From Sialis fuliginosa (taxonomy: Eukaryota > Arthropoda > Insecta > Megaloptera > Sialidae), in assembly GCA_961205875.1 (NCBI GenBank), contig OY540813.1:20617001-20681000 (forward strand): a stretch of 64,000 nucleotides of DNA, written 5' to 3'. Each line of letters opens with the position of its first letter. Within the stretch, counting starts at the first letter, position 1. This document shows, piece by piece, positions 1 through 11,099 of this stretch. A program made the position numbers and the translations under genes. The notes below the pieces were generated by a model. That model made no database searches. It worked only from the letters and a program-made list of their open reading frames with translations, and was not told where the DNA came from.

Positions 1-71
1 TTTAAAGATATTTTTATGTTTCAATGTCATTCATTATAGTATATTCACAATTCACACTATTTTCAGAAAAA

Positions 72-98
72 TGTGTGTGTGTGTGTACGTGCGTGTCA
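72..98. repeat. GT-rich microsatellite
   Basis: A run of alternating TG, followed by TACGTGCGTGT. It belongs to the surrounding dispersed repeat, since the second copy at about 47915-47950 has a similar TGTGTATGTGTACGTACG tract. Confidence 0.7.
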
Positions 99-149
99 TA
101 TATTTCTTGCACGATATATCGTAAATAAAAATTGCTATTGACTTCATTG

Positions 150-240
150 GGATGCCAATCGAAGCGGCGTCTAGATATGATCAGAAAGAAATTTCATCGA
201 ATTCGGTCCAGCCGTTTTTTTGTTAGAACAGAAAGACTGG
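150..240 (+). repeat. Retroposon-like tail remnant (TTTCATCGAATTCGGTCCAG)
   Basis: TTTCATCGAATTCGGTCCAG followed by CCG closely resembles a motif found near the 3' ends of many arthropod non-LTR retroposons and SINEs. A second example with TTTCATCAAAATCGGTCCGG lies at 23290-23312. The family assignment rests on general knowledge of the motif; no coding part is left. Confidence 0.35.
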
Positions 241-322
241 AAAAAACGTAATTTCAGAATTTATTTAAAAAGATTTATCGATCTAATTTATTTTGGTGAC
301 AATCGATACTTTTAAATACTTT

Positions 323-645
323 GAAACCTAGGATATAATTAAATTATTTAATCAATTTAAAAAAGTACAGATCCGTATTAAGTGATATTTGAAGCTCTTA
401 ATATTAAATTAGATATTCACATAAACTATATAGAAACCTTGGATATAATTTAATCAACTTAAAAAAGTAGTCCACATGCGTAATAAGTGATATTTTAGGT
501 CCCTACTGTCAAAAAATATCATATTCACCTAAACTTTATGGAAACCTTGAATATATTATCATCAATTTAAAAATTGTCCAGCTGCGCATTAAGTGATGTT
601 TTAAGCCACTATACTGTTAAAATATCATATTCATATAATCTATAT
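323..645 (+). repeat. Three tandem units of 105-110 bp
   Basis: Units at 323-432, 433-540 and 541-645 each start with GAAACCT(A/T)G. Each then carries ATATAATT...TCAA(T/C)TTAAAAA, a segment like TCC..(A/C)TGCG(T/C)ATTAAGTGAT, and ATATTCA(C/T)(A/C)TAA near the end. The units are clearly diverged but collinear. The next GAAAC at 646 opens the downstream part of the surrounding repeat. Confidence 0.7.
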
Positions 646-719
646 GGAAACAATAAATAATCAGTATTCAAGTATTGATACTCGTACTATGTTGGGTAGC
701 TGGTTGTGTAAACCTCAAG

Positions 720-1080
720 GGTCAAACCCCATGGGTTGTTGTATATGTTTTTTACTTTAAAGTTAAATAACTCATTATTAGTCAAATACAATCACCGAAA
801 TGATTTTGAGGTTGAATTCCAGGCTTTCAAATTATACCAGATTGGACGTGATTATAAAAATACAAGTCGTGATTTATTTATAATTATACTTTCAATAATG
901 TTTCATTTTGATAAAATGAACCAAAAACTTATTTCATATTATTTTTTACGTGTAGGCATATATTAGACATAATAGTTTTTTTATATCATGAGTGTTATGA
1001 CAATGTACAATACAATTTAACTTTATAGTGTACCCAGTAAATATTGTACATACATATATTTATTATATTGATCGTAGAAA
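720..1080. other. AT-rich DNA without recognised feature
   Basis: A 76-codon frame at 736-966 is rich in F, L, K, N and Y and shows no domain or motif. I treat it as a chance frame. Confidence 0.5.
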
Positions 1081-1340
1081 TCTTCGGCGACAGTGTTTTA
1101 TATCAGCAACAGTAAAATATAACATCAACAATGTATCGACTGATGGAGAATATAAACTCGTGAGGTTTGATTAAAAAACCTGCAGAGAACGGCGGAAGTG
1201 ATGGGCTATACGCGAACCGTGAATCAACTGACATTTTTACAACCGGAAGTCAATGAAAGACGAGATGCCAAACCTCGGCACTGTCTCTTTTTAAAATCGC
1301 GTGCCGCTAATGGCTGTTCTTGCGTATAGCGTGAATGATA
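1081..1340. promoter_or_regulatory. GC-richer island with a short inverted repeat; function unknown
   Basis: Base composition rises well above the surroundings between about 1150 and 1330. GGCTATACGCGAAC (about 1207-1220) is mirrored by GTTCTTGCGTATAGCG (about 1317-1332), enclosing about 100 bp. No open frame or splice pattern stands out. It could be a small element or a regulatory island. Confidence 0.2.
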
Positions 1341-1534
1341 TATATTTAGATTCATATAATTATCTGGCTAAAGAGTTTTGTGGTAAAGATGATTTTACAA
1401 AAATTGTTATGTGATTTGTTGTCGTTATAACAATAAATTTATTCGGTTGAGAAAACTACATAATACATCATTATTACATTATGTGTATCTTTCTTAAACT
1501 AATAATAAGCCAGAATATTGATATGCTCATTACT

Positions 1535-1919
1535 ATGTACAGTCCCCTGCAGAACTCCTCTGGCACCCTAAAGGCTAGATTCCAAATTTAAAGACAAACA
1601 TCATCGGTTATCTTTTTCTATCAAGTTTAATATATTTAAATACTAAAATTCGGAATATCAAATATTTATTGCCACAAAATTTACGTATACAATTTTCAAT
1701 AGATTACATAATAATTTAATTGCACAAATATATATGAGTACTATAAATGAAGAGTAGTTCTTTATCCAGCAAATGAATTTCAAAATATCTGTCTTTGTTT
1801 GATACATGGAGAAATGATTTAAATATTATAATAATCAAATGGGAGGAGCCTACTAAGTTTGTGATAAACGAAAATGAATACAAACTGCAAGACCATTAAT
1901 GCAGGTGACTCTACTTAAT
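1535..1919 (+). mobile_element. MITE copy, right end missing (same family as 58983-59478)
   Basis: Starts GTACAGTCCCCTGCAGAACT and runs collinear with the 58983 copy through the AAAGGCTAGA, TCATCGGTTATCTTTTTC and GGGAGGAGCCTACTAA segments to TGCAGGTGACT. Compared with that copy it lacks the ATCGCTTACAACA block after the terminus, has a small insertion near 1740-1760, and loses similarity at about 1919. The right terminal inverted repeat is therefore absent. The very high identity (mostly single substitutions) suggests fairly recent spread. Confidence 0.8.
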
Positions 1920-3640
1920 CAAGGTCAAGTGGGTTCTATGAGACCTAGTTGTTGAATTTGCCCTTTAGTCTAACAATAAAATATATTCGATAGTTATATG
2001 AGGCAAATATTTTCAATTTTTATTCTCTTTTAATAATCTTTGAAATATTGAAGTAGCCAAATCTTTATCATTATAGAAAAGCGTCACGAGTATCACGGGA
2101 CATTCTTATACGTGTGTGTTTCTAATTATATAAAAAAAATTACTGACTAATAGATTATACATAGATATAAAAAATAGAATACAACACAATTTATAAAAAT
2201 AACATTTTTGTGAATGTTATGTTGTAAATATATTATGTACGAGTATATTATAAAAGAAATGTTATCATATATATTTTATAAATATAATATCCTTTATAAT
2301 TTTTGTATAAAACATTTTTATTGTAATAAGTACCTACCTTTTCAAAAATAATTAGAAAATTCTAAAATTAACACATAAGCCTAAAATAGAATTTCACCCT
2401 TTTATGTTTTATTGTTTTTAAATTACATACAGCGGCTACAAAATGAAAAATAAAAAACTGATGTTTCACCTACTCTCATTTCTGAATTAATTACGAAATT
2501 ACTAAGAATTTTATCTATCATTTAAAAAAATATCTTAATTTTTGATCGAGTTATGAACTTAACAACATTATATACTATACGTGTATATAATAATAACATA
2601 AGTAATTAATTACGAAATGTGAATGTAGATTTGTCAATTATAATATTGAATACTGGTCTCTAAATAATTAATAATTGTGCACCAAAATCATATCGACATA
2701 ATTTAATAATGTATAAAAAAGAACTTAAGAAATTAAAAACATAAATACCTGGGTGTCACAAATTCCCACTTAACCGTATAAATAATAATTATCAGTATGA
2801 GAAACTTTTATGTTATAAGTATAGTGGGTACAGGTGGGTTAAGTAATATAACCTTTTAACCTTTACAGTGGGCTTGGACTGTTTTGAGCAGGGAATAGTA
2901 CATTAAATTTATAATGATTTAAAATTTACTTACAGTTTTCTTTCTTTGTGGTTGGTTCCTCGACTGCCTCCAGTAAACTGTACGTGTGGTTAGGATAATA
3001 AAGGGATAATGGAAAAACAGTTTCACTTTTAACAATACACAAAACAAATAAAGTACAAAAAAAATAACTTAAATTTTATTCACTTTTAATTTTAATATTA
3101 AATAAAGGAATATATCACAGCGGTGTGATAAATAAAAAATATATATTCTATTAAATGCACAGCGGGGACAAAACTATAAAGAGCAGTTATATATTTTTAT
3201 ATACGTTAGCAAACGCTACTCAATACTGACTAAAATTAATTTAAACTATTATACAATAATTAACAAGTTTATTCGTAACAAGAAATAACAAGAAAATTGT
3301 AAAATAAATTTATTCTAGACGTTTCAAATCAGTGGCGCCACCAAAGTAAATAGGCGAGTTAAAAATGTATGAATTGTTTCTAATTGTGAAAAATTATTGT
3401 ATTTTCATATTCTTATAAATGTTATATATATTATAATTGTACACCAATTAACCCAAAATTTATATTTTCGAAACAGTTAAGAAATATATTAATTTACATA
3501 GAAATAAATATCTTAAGAACTTTTACGTTTGATAACAAAGTACTACAAAGAATAACAAAAATGATATAAAAAAATCATTCCATTTCCTCAGAAGTAAAAA
3601 AAAACATTCAACGGTATAATATTATTTTATATTTATGCCG
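1920..3640. other. AT-rich DNA without recognised feature
   Basis: Long runs of A/T with short palindromes only. No frame with protein-like composition and no clear repeat were seen. ACTTAACC near 2770 and GGTGGGTTAAG near 2835 form a weak inverted pair. Confidence 0.5.
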
Positions 3641-3720
3641 TGATTGTTATACCTACCTGAACCTTTAAACTATAACATTTATCACAATATTATATTTTAC
3701 AAAACAAATAAGTTTCTTGG

Positions 3721-3921
3721 TCATATAAATACAAAAAAAATCCGCCCGAAGGAGAAGGGAAAACAGTTTTCATATATTTTATTGAGTTGGGAAAAGCCGA
3801 GTGAAGTTATCCAGTCCTCTATCCACATTTCCACCTCCTCATAATCCGTCGACCACAAAAGATGAAATGACTGTTCGCCTTCTTTGAAATAAAAACTTAC
3901 TTTCAACTCGATGTAAATCAT
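3721..3921 (-). CDS. Possible exon or exon relic, PH-domain-like C-terminal helix (tentative)
   Basis: The minus-strand frame of 66 codons is unlike other chance frames here. It has seven E, four W and several D and G, including KEGEQSFHLLWSTDYEEV and then EMWIEDWITSLGF. The pattern of a beta strand followed by an acidic helix with conserved W (EEVEMWIEDW) resembles the C-terminal helix of PH domains; that is a family-level guess only. A canonical donor-like AAAGTAAGT occurs inside the frame (GAGTTGAAAGTAAG), so the real exon boundary may differ. Local GC is above the surroundings. An in-frame TAA lies just upstream of the ATG and no convincing acceptor was found, so it may be a relic or chance. 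Confidence 0.25.
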   Translation of the reverse strand: MIYIELKVSFYFKEGEQSFHLLWSTDYEEVEMWIEDWITSLGFSQLNKIYENCFPFSFGRIFFVFI

Positions 3922-3942
3922 AGAATTTTACCGTTTTAATAT

Positions 3943-3954
3943 GCCATCTGGTGG
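3943..3954 (-). promoter_or_regulatory. CTCF-like motif (CCACCAGATGGC)
   Basis: The reverse complement reads CCACCAGATGGC, which fits the core CCASYAGRKGGC of vertebrate CTCF sites. A similar ACACCAGATGGC occurs at 39963-39974 in the same orientation. A 12 bp match alone is weak, and insect CTCF motifs differ somewhat. Confidence 0.15.
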
Positions 3955-3959
3955 TTAGT

Positions 3960-6280
3960 ATCTGCAATACCATAGAGATACGAAAATCTAGAGTAGATAC
4001 CGAACTATTTATCCGATGTATTTATCTTAATAAATGGTGCATAACTGAAAATTATATAAATTTACTTTTTTATCTCATAATAAAATATAAATTCATTCCT
4101 AGTGAATCATTCAATGAGTCTTTCAATAAAATTTTTATTATTTTTTTAAGAAATTAATCTTTGTATTAAATTAACTAATAGGACCCAAGTTACTACAATT
4201 ATTAAAGACTCATTGTTCTTACTGTTATATATGATCTTAGAATTTAAACGGCCTTTTCTAGATGAAAAACATGACTACAAAAATTTTAAAATTCAGAATA
4301 TTCAATAATTTTTTTTATATTAAGTATAGTTTTTGTAAATAAAAACCTTATAGTTGTCAATTTTCAGTCAATATTTCGTCAAATATTGCGATGAGCATTT
4401 ATTCATTAATGTAATAGTTTATTTTTTCGGTTCGATTATAAAATAATTTATAATATTTATATTCTAAATAAACAGTAAAATTATTAAAATTTGATTAGAG
4501 TTATTGTCATATAAATTAATAAATAAATATAAATACAAATAAAATGAAAAGCACTATTATATAAGAAGTCGGTTCTATTCTACAATTTTATATTCTATAT
4601 CTATTATTTGAAGCATCCTGCGGAAGTGTTGTAAGAACTGAAGAGATATGAACCCAGGCTGTCTAAGTTGGTAAGGCATTATTTGTAACCGTTTTTATTA
4701 AATTTAAAATGAGGAACCTTATTATATAATATTTTAAGTCTATGCAATCAGAAATATAAGGTTTCATGATATTGTATAAGAAAGGAAACGAAGAAAAGTT
4801 TATTTCTGTTATTTTTCAAACATAAATTATTGTTCATAACTTTTAAGGTTTTGTGTTTATTTCATACAGTTTATTCTAAAGAAAATATGGTAATGTTGAA
4901 TTTATTCAGTAAGTGTGTGTATTTAGTTTTCAAGTATTAATATGTCATCGTTTGTTTTTGTATAATAATATACATATTTGTATATAAACATAATATATAT
5001 TATATTATGTTTTATGTTTAAAATGTGGTATTTAAGTATAAATATTACGAAATACCATAAATATTTATATTATTATGATTATTGATTATAACGTGACGTA
5101 TACCGTGATTAAAAATAAATAGTTGTTAATTTCTATTTCGAAAAGTAAGCTGCTTACAGAAAAACTTTTCAAACAAATGTAAATAAGTCTGGAGAGGACA
5201 ATATCATGATATTTTTTACTTTTTATTTGTGGGTGATTTCTATGATACTTCTATGGTATTTTTGTTTTTTAAATGAAACCCTACATTTTGCTTCAATAAT
5301 CTATTGTACCTTTTCTTTTAATAAATTTATTTCAAACGATAATAGTCATTCTGTAATTATTATGCAATAAATACAAATCTCCATTGGTTGTTCATTTAAA
5401 AATAAATAGTTTTTAATTTCATAAATTTGAAATGAAAATTAATTATAAATAACAAAGAGTATAATATTGAAAAACATATAACTTAATATAAAACTAATTG
5501 CCTTATAATTTTTTATAAAACTAACTGTGAAACTAAAATAATTAATAACGAATAAAAAATTCAGAAAAAGACATCTTCATTGAAGACATGTTTTGTTCTT
5601 TTTTTAATACTAATTATAAATTATAAAACAACGATTTTTTTAAACTTTTATATTGAAGTTTATAATACTTCTTCAATGAATATTTATGTAATGATTTTGA
5701 TAATTTATTACTTTCTTAATGGCAGTCCATATATATGAAATATGGAGCCTACCACGTCAACATTGCTGCCTATGAATTCGATTTCGTTACTAATTTTTTT
5801 AATCAATACCTACCAAATGATTTATATATGTAAGTATAACGTTCATTTTTTCAATAAAAATAATTAATTTTTAATGAGTTTTACAATTAAATTGGATTTA
5901 ATTCAGTGTTTTCTTTCTTTTTATATGTTATATTAGAAAGTCCCGTGTAATTCGCAGCAGTTATTATTTACACGAAAAGAATTTGTTTGAAATGTTTTTA
6001 CATCAAACAAATTATTGAATAAAGGTTACAAAAGTCAAGCGTAATATTTCCCTGAAAATAACAACTTTATGTTCAAATTCAGATAGTTTATTAATAATTT
6101 TTTGCTATCTATACATATAGCCGTTCTTTACCTTGCCATTATTGGAAACCTTGTAATAATGTATTTAGATATAATAATAAAAAATGCAAATATATTAATT
6201 GTGCAGACAGAGTCTAAGTATATCGATTAGGGATTATGATTAGGTATCAAAGTGCATTGGTAGAAACGATAACTTGGGCT
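3960..6280. other. AT-rich DNA, one small dispersed repeat, no genes seen
   Basis: No protein-like frame. It contains only the short repeat at 5129-5172, plus AT-rich simple stretches such as ATATATTATATTATG near 5000. Confidence 0.5.
5129..5172 (+). repeat. Short dispersed repeat, inverted partner at 43229-43270
   Basis: TATTTCGAAAAGTAAGCTGC followed by TTACAGAAAAACTTTTCAA matches the reverse complement of 43229-43270 with few differences. It is probably a fragment of an unrecognised element family. Confidence 0.5.
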
Positions 6281-6451
6281 AAGAAATCATTGTTTTATAT
6301 ATAACGAAAACAATATTTTCTTAATATAAGTAATAGACTCTTACTCCAACTATATTATTGTTGAATAAAAAAATATTACAGTTGGATTAAGAGTATATTA
6401 TTTATATTAAGAAAATATTGTTTTCGTTATTATATAAAACAATGATTTCTT
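6281..6451. mobile_element. Hairpin MITE, copy 1 (partner 60484-60659)
   Basis: The arms AAGAAATCATTGTTTTATAT and the reverse complement of its counterpart ending at 6451 pair almost perfectly. Each arm continues through AACGAAAACAATATTTTCTT and then an ACTCTTACTCCAACT/AGTTGGATTAAGAGT block. About 80 bp arms flank a short AT-rich loop. The copy at 60.5 kb shares the same internal blocks, which defines a family. No coding capacity. Confidence 0.8.
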
Positions 6452-6769
6452 GGTTCAAATAAATTTTTACCTGTGTGTTCATGAAACAAAAAATCGAAAA
6501 CTAACACTAATGAAATTGTCATATAACGATATTGCCTGACAAAAATGCCATAACACCCAACGTATGTATAGTTTTGATTAACCTGGTTCCGCCCAACTTT
6601 GCAAATGGAACATCTTTAGCCACAGGGAATCATTTTATATATTAAACGAAAAATCAACACAGTGCAGGTGGGGGAATAGTGCAAAATATTTTGCAGCGAG
6701 TTAATCAATGCATTTCATCTACAATCCTGCTATAATGTTTATTGGTCGAACTAGGAGTAGTTCGTAAAC

Positions 6770-6833
6770 ATGTTCAAAGTATGCAACAGAGGGGAATTAC
6801 AATATAGATCGGATAACAATATGGGCATTTACG
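6770..6833 (+). CDS. Very tentative short first exon (21 codons plus 1 nt)
   Basis: An ATG at 6770 opens MFKVCNRGELQYRSDNNMGI and one further residue (Y), ending exactly at an ACG|GTGAGTA donor-type sequence (6834). The stretch is less AT-rich than its flanks. No acceptor-linked second exon could be identified and there is no recognised domain. It may be coincidence. Confidence 0.1.
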
Positions 6834-6840
6834 GTGAGTA

Positions 6841-9728
6841 CTGTCAACTGTAATACGAAATATAAATGTATGTATATGTAGGTATGCATGTTATTGGTAT
6901 CGTGAACTGATTAATATTAAAGATTAATGATGTATGCATCTCAATTTCTTATAATAATTACGATTACATTATTATTATTATTAATATTATTATTTTTTAA
7001 CATATATACCGGTCAAAGGACCTGACAAAATATATATGTTGCACCATCATATAAAGTGGTAAAATAAGACTGATGGTTATATGCGGGTTGGAAGGTACAG
7101 TGGCTTCATTATAAGCTGAAAACTTTGCGCACTATCCCTGCTGTTCTTAAAATTGCAGCTTTCTGCATTGTGCGCATATGCCACTCATGTAAACAGAGTT
7201 TATCTTTTACCAAATACCATTCCTTGGTAATAAGGCCATTTTTAGATACTTATTATTATTTTAGACTCCATTTGATAGAACAGTATTTATTTTTAAAAAA
7301 TCACAAACGTACCTATATACATACAAGTAAACTATATGTATGCAAATGAAACATTCATTGGCGCTGGCGATACATCAGCAACAACACATTTGTTGCATTA
7401 TTACTGGGATTTTCAAACTGATTCGCCAATATGCCAGTATTAATATTTCATCGTTTGAAATGTTTTAACTCATATTTCATAGTTTACGTGTGATTGTTTA
7501 ATAATATCGAGTTTATTTTTTATATTTGCATGAATGAATAATATTTGTTTCAATAAATAGATATTAGTTTGTTGATTTGTTATTTTGTATATGTTATTAT
7601 GAAATTACTAACAAGGTTATAATATATAGTTATACATAAAAATATTAAAATTACACAATATTTATAATAGAGGAAAGTAGGATCGATTGGGCTGTCAGAA
7701 CTCTTACGATGAGTATCTCTAGATTCTAGACTATAAAAATATCTGCAATGTGAGTCACGGGACTATCTTATACGTAATCTTGACAGTGAACAGTGTTCGT
7801 GATTCTTATTTTAGTAAAACATATTTCTGACAAACTAATAAAAGATAGAATAAAATGAATGAGGCATAAACTTTCTTCTCTGTTATGAACCATTTGAATT
7901 ATAATTAAATTACTTAAATAATTTTTTTTAAATTTAATTATAATTTAAGTTTTTAAATTAAATTTAAATATTACCTACAATTTAACTTGACCATTTTTCT
8001 CTAGTTCGCACTGTTTCAAAGTAATTCGAAAAATTCAAAAATCGACCTCAGTAAACATCCATATCCGGTTGAAAGATCGTTTTTAAAAAGAGGACAAAAA
8101 TTAATCTTAAATATAAATAAAAACAGCGCTTACGATACCGACAAATATGGCGAAAATAGTCAGAATGGATTCAGGAAAGGTCAAAATGAATAATTTTATA
8201 AATATGTTTATTTCGTATATATGGTATAAGAACGTAAAAGTATAACTTTTATAAAAATTAAATAAAAATAACGATTTTCTTTGATATAAGATTATACAAA
8301 TTAATTTAAGGTGCACCTTATTCCTCTATTATAATATATTAAATTAAATAAATATTAGTCATGAAATACCGTTGTATTTGAATCAATACATACTTAGTTA
8401 ATGTCATAGATAGGTGAAGCAATATTATGTACCTTGATTGTTTACTATTAATTATAAACTTGATCTAAGTTAAATGTAAGTCTTCAGGTAAACTTGTGTT
8501 CGCACATCTTAACTTACAGCATAGTTCTCTATCATGTATGTTATTGCACGCAATTAACGTATGTTAGATGGTTTTAGCTTTTTGATAAAATGATTTACAA
8601 GGCGTATATTTACAATAAACATTTAGCCAACATTATTATCAAACACCCTTCTTTATACATTTATATTTAATATACAAAAAAATGGACCCCTTAAAATGTA
8701 TTACAAACGAAAATGTGATTAACAGAAAAAAGAATTTAAAACGCGATATTAAATTGTGACAAAATTCCACCCACACATGATAAATAATGTAACTTTTTTT
8801 ATTGAAAATCCCTATCCAATAAAAGGCACTGAATATATCAAACAACCGTTGTAATTTCGAGTCTTATTAATACGTAAAAGTATGTCGAGCATTTAGCGAT
8901 TGGACATTTGACAGCTGGTTGTTATCAAACCCACATCTAAAATGTAATCATGGTCGGTAATGCAGTCATTTATCTTTTGTGTATAGCGATTTTTTATTCG
9001 TCCACCAGTCCGGCAATGCGGGAAACAACACTAAAGGTTACCCGGAGAGGGGATATGAAGTTAAGGCGATGAAATATAATTGCTATACATCATTTTTAGT
9101 GGCCAGTACCCTTTGGATATTCATATATATATATGTGAAACGTACATTTAATAACGATAATAATAATTTTCGTTTTTATACAGCTATCTTTTGTATTAGG
9201 GTAAAAGGAACAGTTTTTCAGGGTTTTTGATGATTAATATATGCTTTTTTGTATTTAAATCTACACGATAAATTATTTCCTGATGATATTTGTTGTCAGT
9301 GTTTGTAGAAATGCATTAATTATAATGCATTCGTATGTACATATTTATTATTCCTGCAATAAAAGTCGATTTAGTAATTTGTATTACGAACGATGAAAGA
9401 AGGTAGACATATGAAACAAATTAATATTTGATACATAAAAAATAGTCTTTAATTGAATACGAGTAAAGCAAATTATTATTTTTTAATTTATCAAAAATAT
9501 TACATCTCAGGACATTCTATGTCTATGATATTATAATTTTGATAAATTCGAAAAAAATATTTCGCTGTTTATACTCGTATACCTACCTGTTATTAATGTT
9601 ACAATTTCATTTATATTGATTTTGCAAATTTATCTTTTTTCGTTCTAATATAAACTAATTATTCGTACCTATACAAAATGAACAACAAAGTACAAACTCT
9701 ATAAATAGTACTTACAATGTATTGAAAG
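6841..9728. other. AT-rich DNA, no genes recognised
   Basis: Contains ATT-repeat stretches (about 6965-6993), the short repeat at 8147-8190 and a palindromic AT tract near 7895-7970. The 83-codon frame at 8979-9230 has a slightly more protein-like first third (SGNAGNNTKGYPERGYEVK) but degenerates into simple sequence and has no splice support. Confidence 0.45.
8147..8190 (+). repeat. Short dispersed repeat shared with 43075-43122
   Basis: AAAATAGTCAGAATGGATTC, then AG(G/A)(A/T)AAGGTCAAAA, is found in both places. The later copy has six extra bases before TGGATTCAG. In the 43 kb copy it follows GACAGAGACACACAGACATC, a context typical of arthropod retroposon tails. Confidence 0.4.
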
Positions 9729-10683
9729 TAGGGGTGTACCGGAATTCAGGCCAGAATTCACGATTTAATTCCGGTTCCGGTTCCGGACGGAACTGGTAAA
9801 TTCCGCTTTTTTGTCGGAATTTCGAAATTTTATTATTACTCTCTACTAAGAAATTCATAAATAATATACGTTATTTTTCTTTAAAAAATCAAAAGAAATA
9901 TAATAATTAAGAAACGAATTAGGTCAATTACAATTCCTTTATATCCTTATATCACAGAGGGTGAAATATTGATGGTAGGAAATCCTATATAAATGAGCTT
10001 ATATTTTTTATGTCAATATATTTAAGGGTTGATGGATGGAAAGTTAAATTTCTACTGGCGTTTTTATATGTATTGCTCTACAATTATTAGATTCGGAGAT
10101 ATAAGCTTTCAAAAGGTGCCATATTTTCATTACATTCGTACTCCCGAAGGTACCACCGCGTCAGGGAAAACGTAGTTCTACTTCAAAATGTTGCCCACAG
10201 GTTATCAAAGAGTGATTTTTTTCAGTACGTTTCCTAGCTTTAAAAAAAATATTTAGAATAAAAAAAAATTGTATTTCAATGTTTTTGTACTGAACTTACA
10301 TGGGTTTTATTTACTCAGTTTTGTGGTGAATTTATAACGAAGAAAATCATTTTTTTCTTCTCTATTGCGAATTTGTCTAAATGTTCTTTGTGATTTATCA
10401 CATTTATAATTAGACACTATGTAGAAATGTAATTTCATTCGATCGAAAAGAACGTATCATATACACACAATTTTCAAAACAATCGATTTTACGAAGCTCT
10501 TAAAATTACAGGATATGTAAAAAAGACTTTTTTTATAATACAATGTACGATTCTATCAGTCTACTATTTAAGAAATACTAAATAAAATAATTTATTATTA
10601 ATATGAATAAAAATAGAATTTAAAAAAAATCCAGTTCCGGCCGTAATTGAAAATTCCAGTTCTTGTACACCCCTAATTTAAAG
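9721..10683 (+). mobile_element. Non-autonomous hAT-type element with 8 bp target duplication
   Basis: The element proper is 9729-10675 (947 bp). It begins TAGGGGTGTACCGGAATT and ends AATTCCAGTTCTTGTACACCCCTA, giving an 11 bp perfect terminal inverted repeat followed by a related GGAATT/AATTCC block. It is flanked by ATTGAAAG (9721-9728) and ATTTAAAG (10676-10683), an 8 bp duplication with one mismatch, which is the hAT hallmark. Subterminal TTCCGGTTCCGG repeats lie inside both ends. No transposase frame remains, so it would depend on an enzyme supplied elsewhere. Confidence 0.85.
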
Positions 10684-10734
10684 TAAATATATTTACTTAC
10701 TGTAAGTTATAAGTAATACATATCTTTTCAGACA

Positions 10735-11010
10735 CCCGTTATGTTATGTGCATGTATGTTGAGGTGCGCGCACGTGAATACGAGAAGAAGAGTAAGAAGA
10801 GTGCCAGATTGGCGCGGTGGGATCGCACGTGCAAAGAATTCAAATGGTCCCCGGCCACCTCTTGTTATGATACGCAAAAGTCTACCAAAATCCACCTCCC
10901 ACACACACGCAGAACTGTTAAATTGTTTATATCACATTACATTGTTTGCTCTTTTTGTTTTCGGCCGCACCGAACATGCTTTTTCCTCGCGACTGTAGCA
11001 CTTTAGCTTA
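10735..11010. promoter_or_regulatory. GC-rich island, candidate regulatory or first-exon region
   Basis: An abrupt rise in GC with two overlapping plus-strand frames (10741-10998 and 10746-11006). Both contain CACGTG or GCACGTG E-box cores (10781, 10827 areas) and a CGGCCGCACC box. Neither frame resembles a known protein and their composition follows the local base bias. The island ends where a hAT-like end begins. Confidence 0.25.
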
Positions 11011-11029
11011 TAAATACATGTATCTTTAT

Positions 11030-11095
11030 TAGTGGTTCTCGAAGTTTCCTAACTACAGGACACTTTTTGTATTGCAAGTAATGTTATGGTGGTTT
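11030..11095 (+). mobile_element. hAT-like terminal fragment
   Basis: TAGTGGTTCTCGAAGTTTCC, then TAACTACAGGACAC, resembles the CAGTGGTTCTCAA-type termini of many animal hAT elements. No matching right end with AGAACCACTG was found, so this is a solitary end or a chance match. Confidence 0.3.
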
Positions 11096-11099
11096 GATT

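Larger units (their letters stand above)
6..719 (+). repeat. Dispersed repeat, long copy with GT-rich 5' part and tandem insert
   Basis: The parts at about 6-122 and 643-717 both match a shorter copy at 47861-48053. Shared features are the TTTTCAGAAA...GTGTGT tract, the TGCACGA motif, and the later AACAATAAATAATCAGTAT and GTTGGTTGTGTG segments. The short copy lacks the roughly 520 bp between them, which here holds a retroposon-like tail (185-240) and three tandem units (323-645). The left boundary may lie outside the window. The family is not recognised. No coding frame is apparent. Confidence 0.55.
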
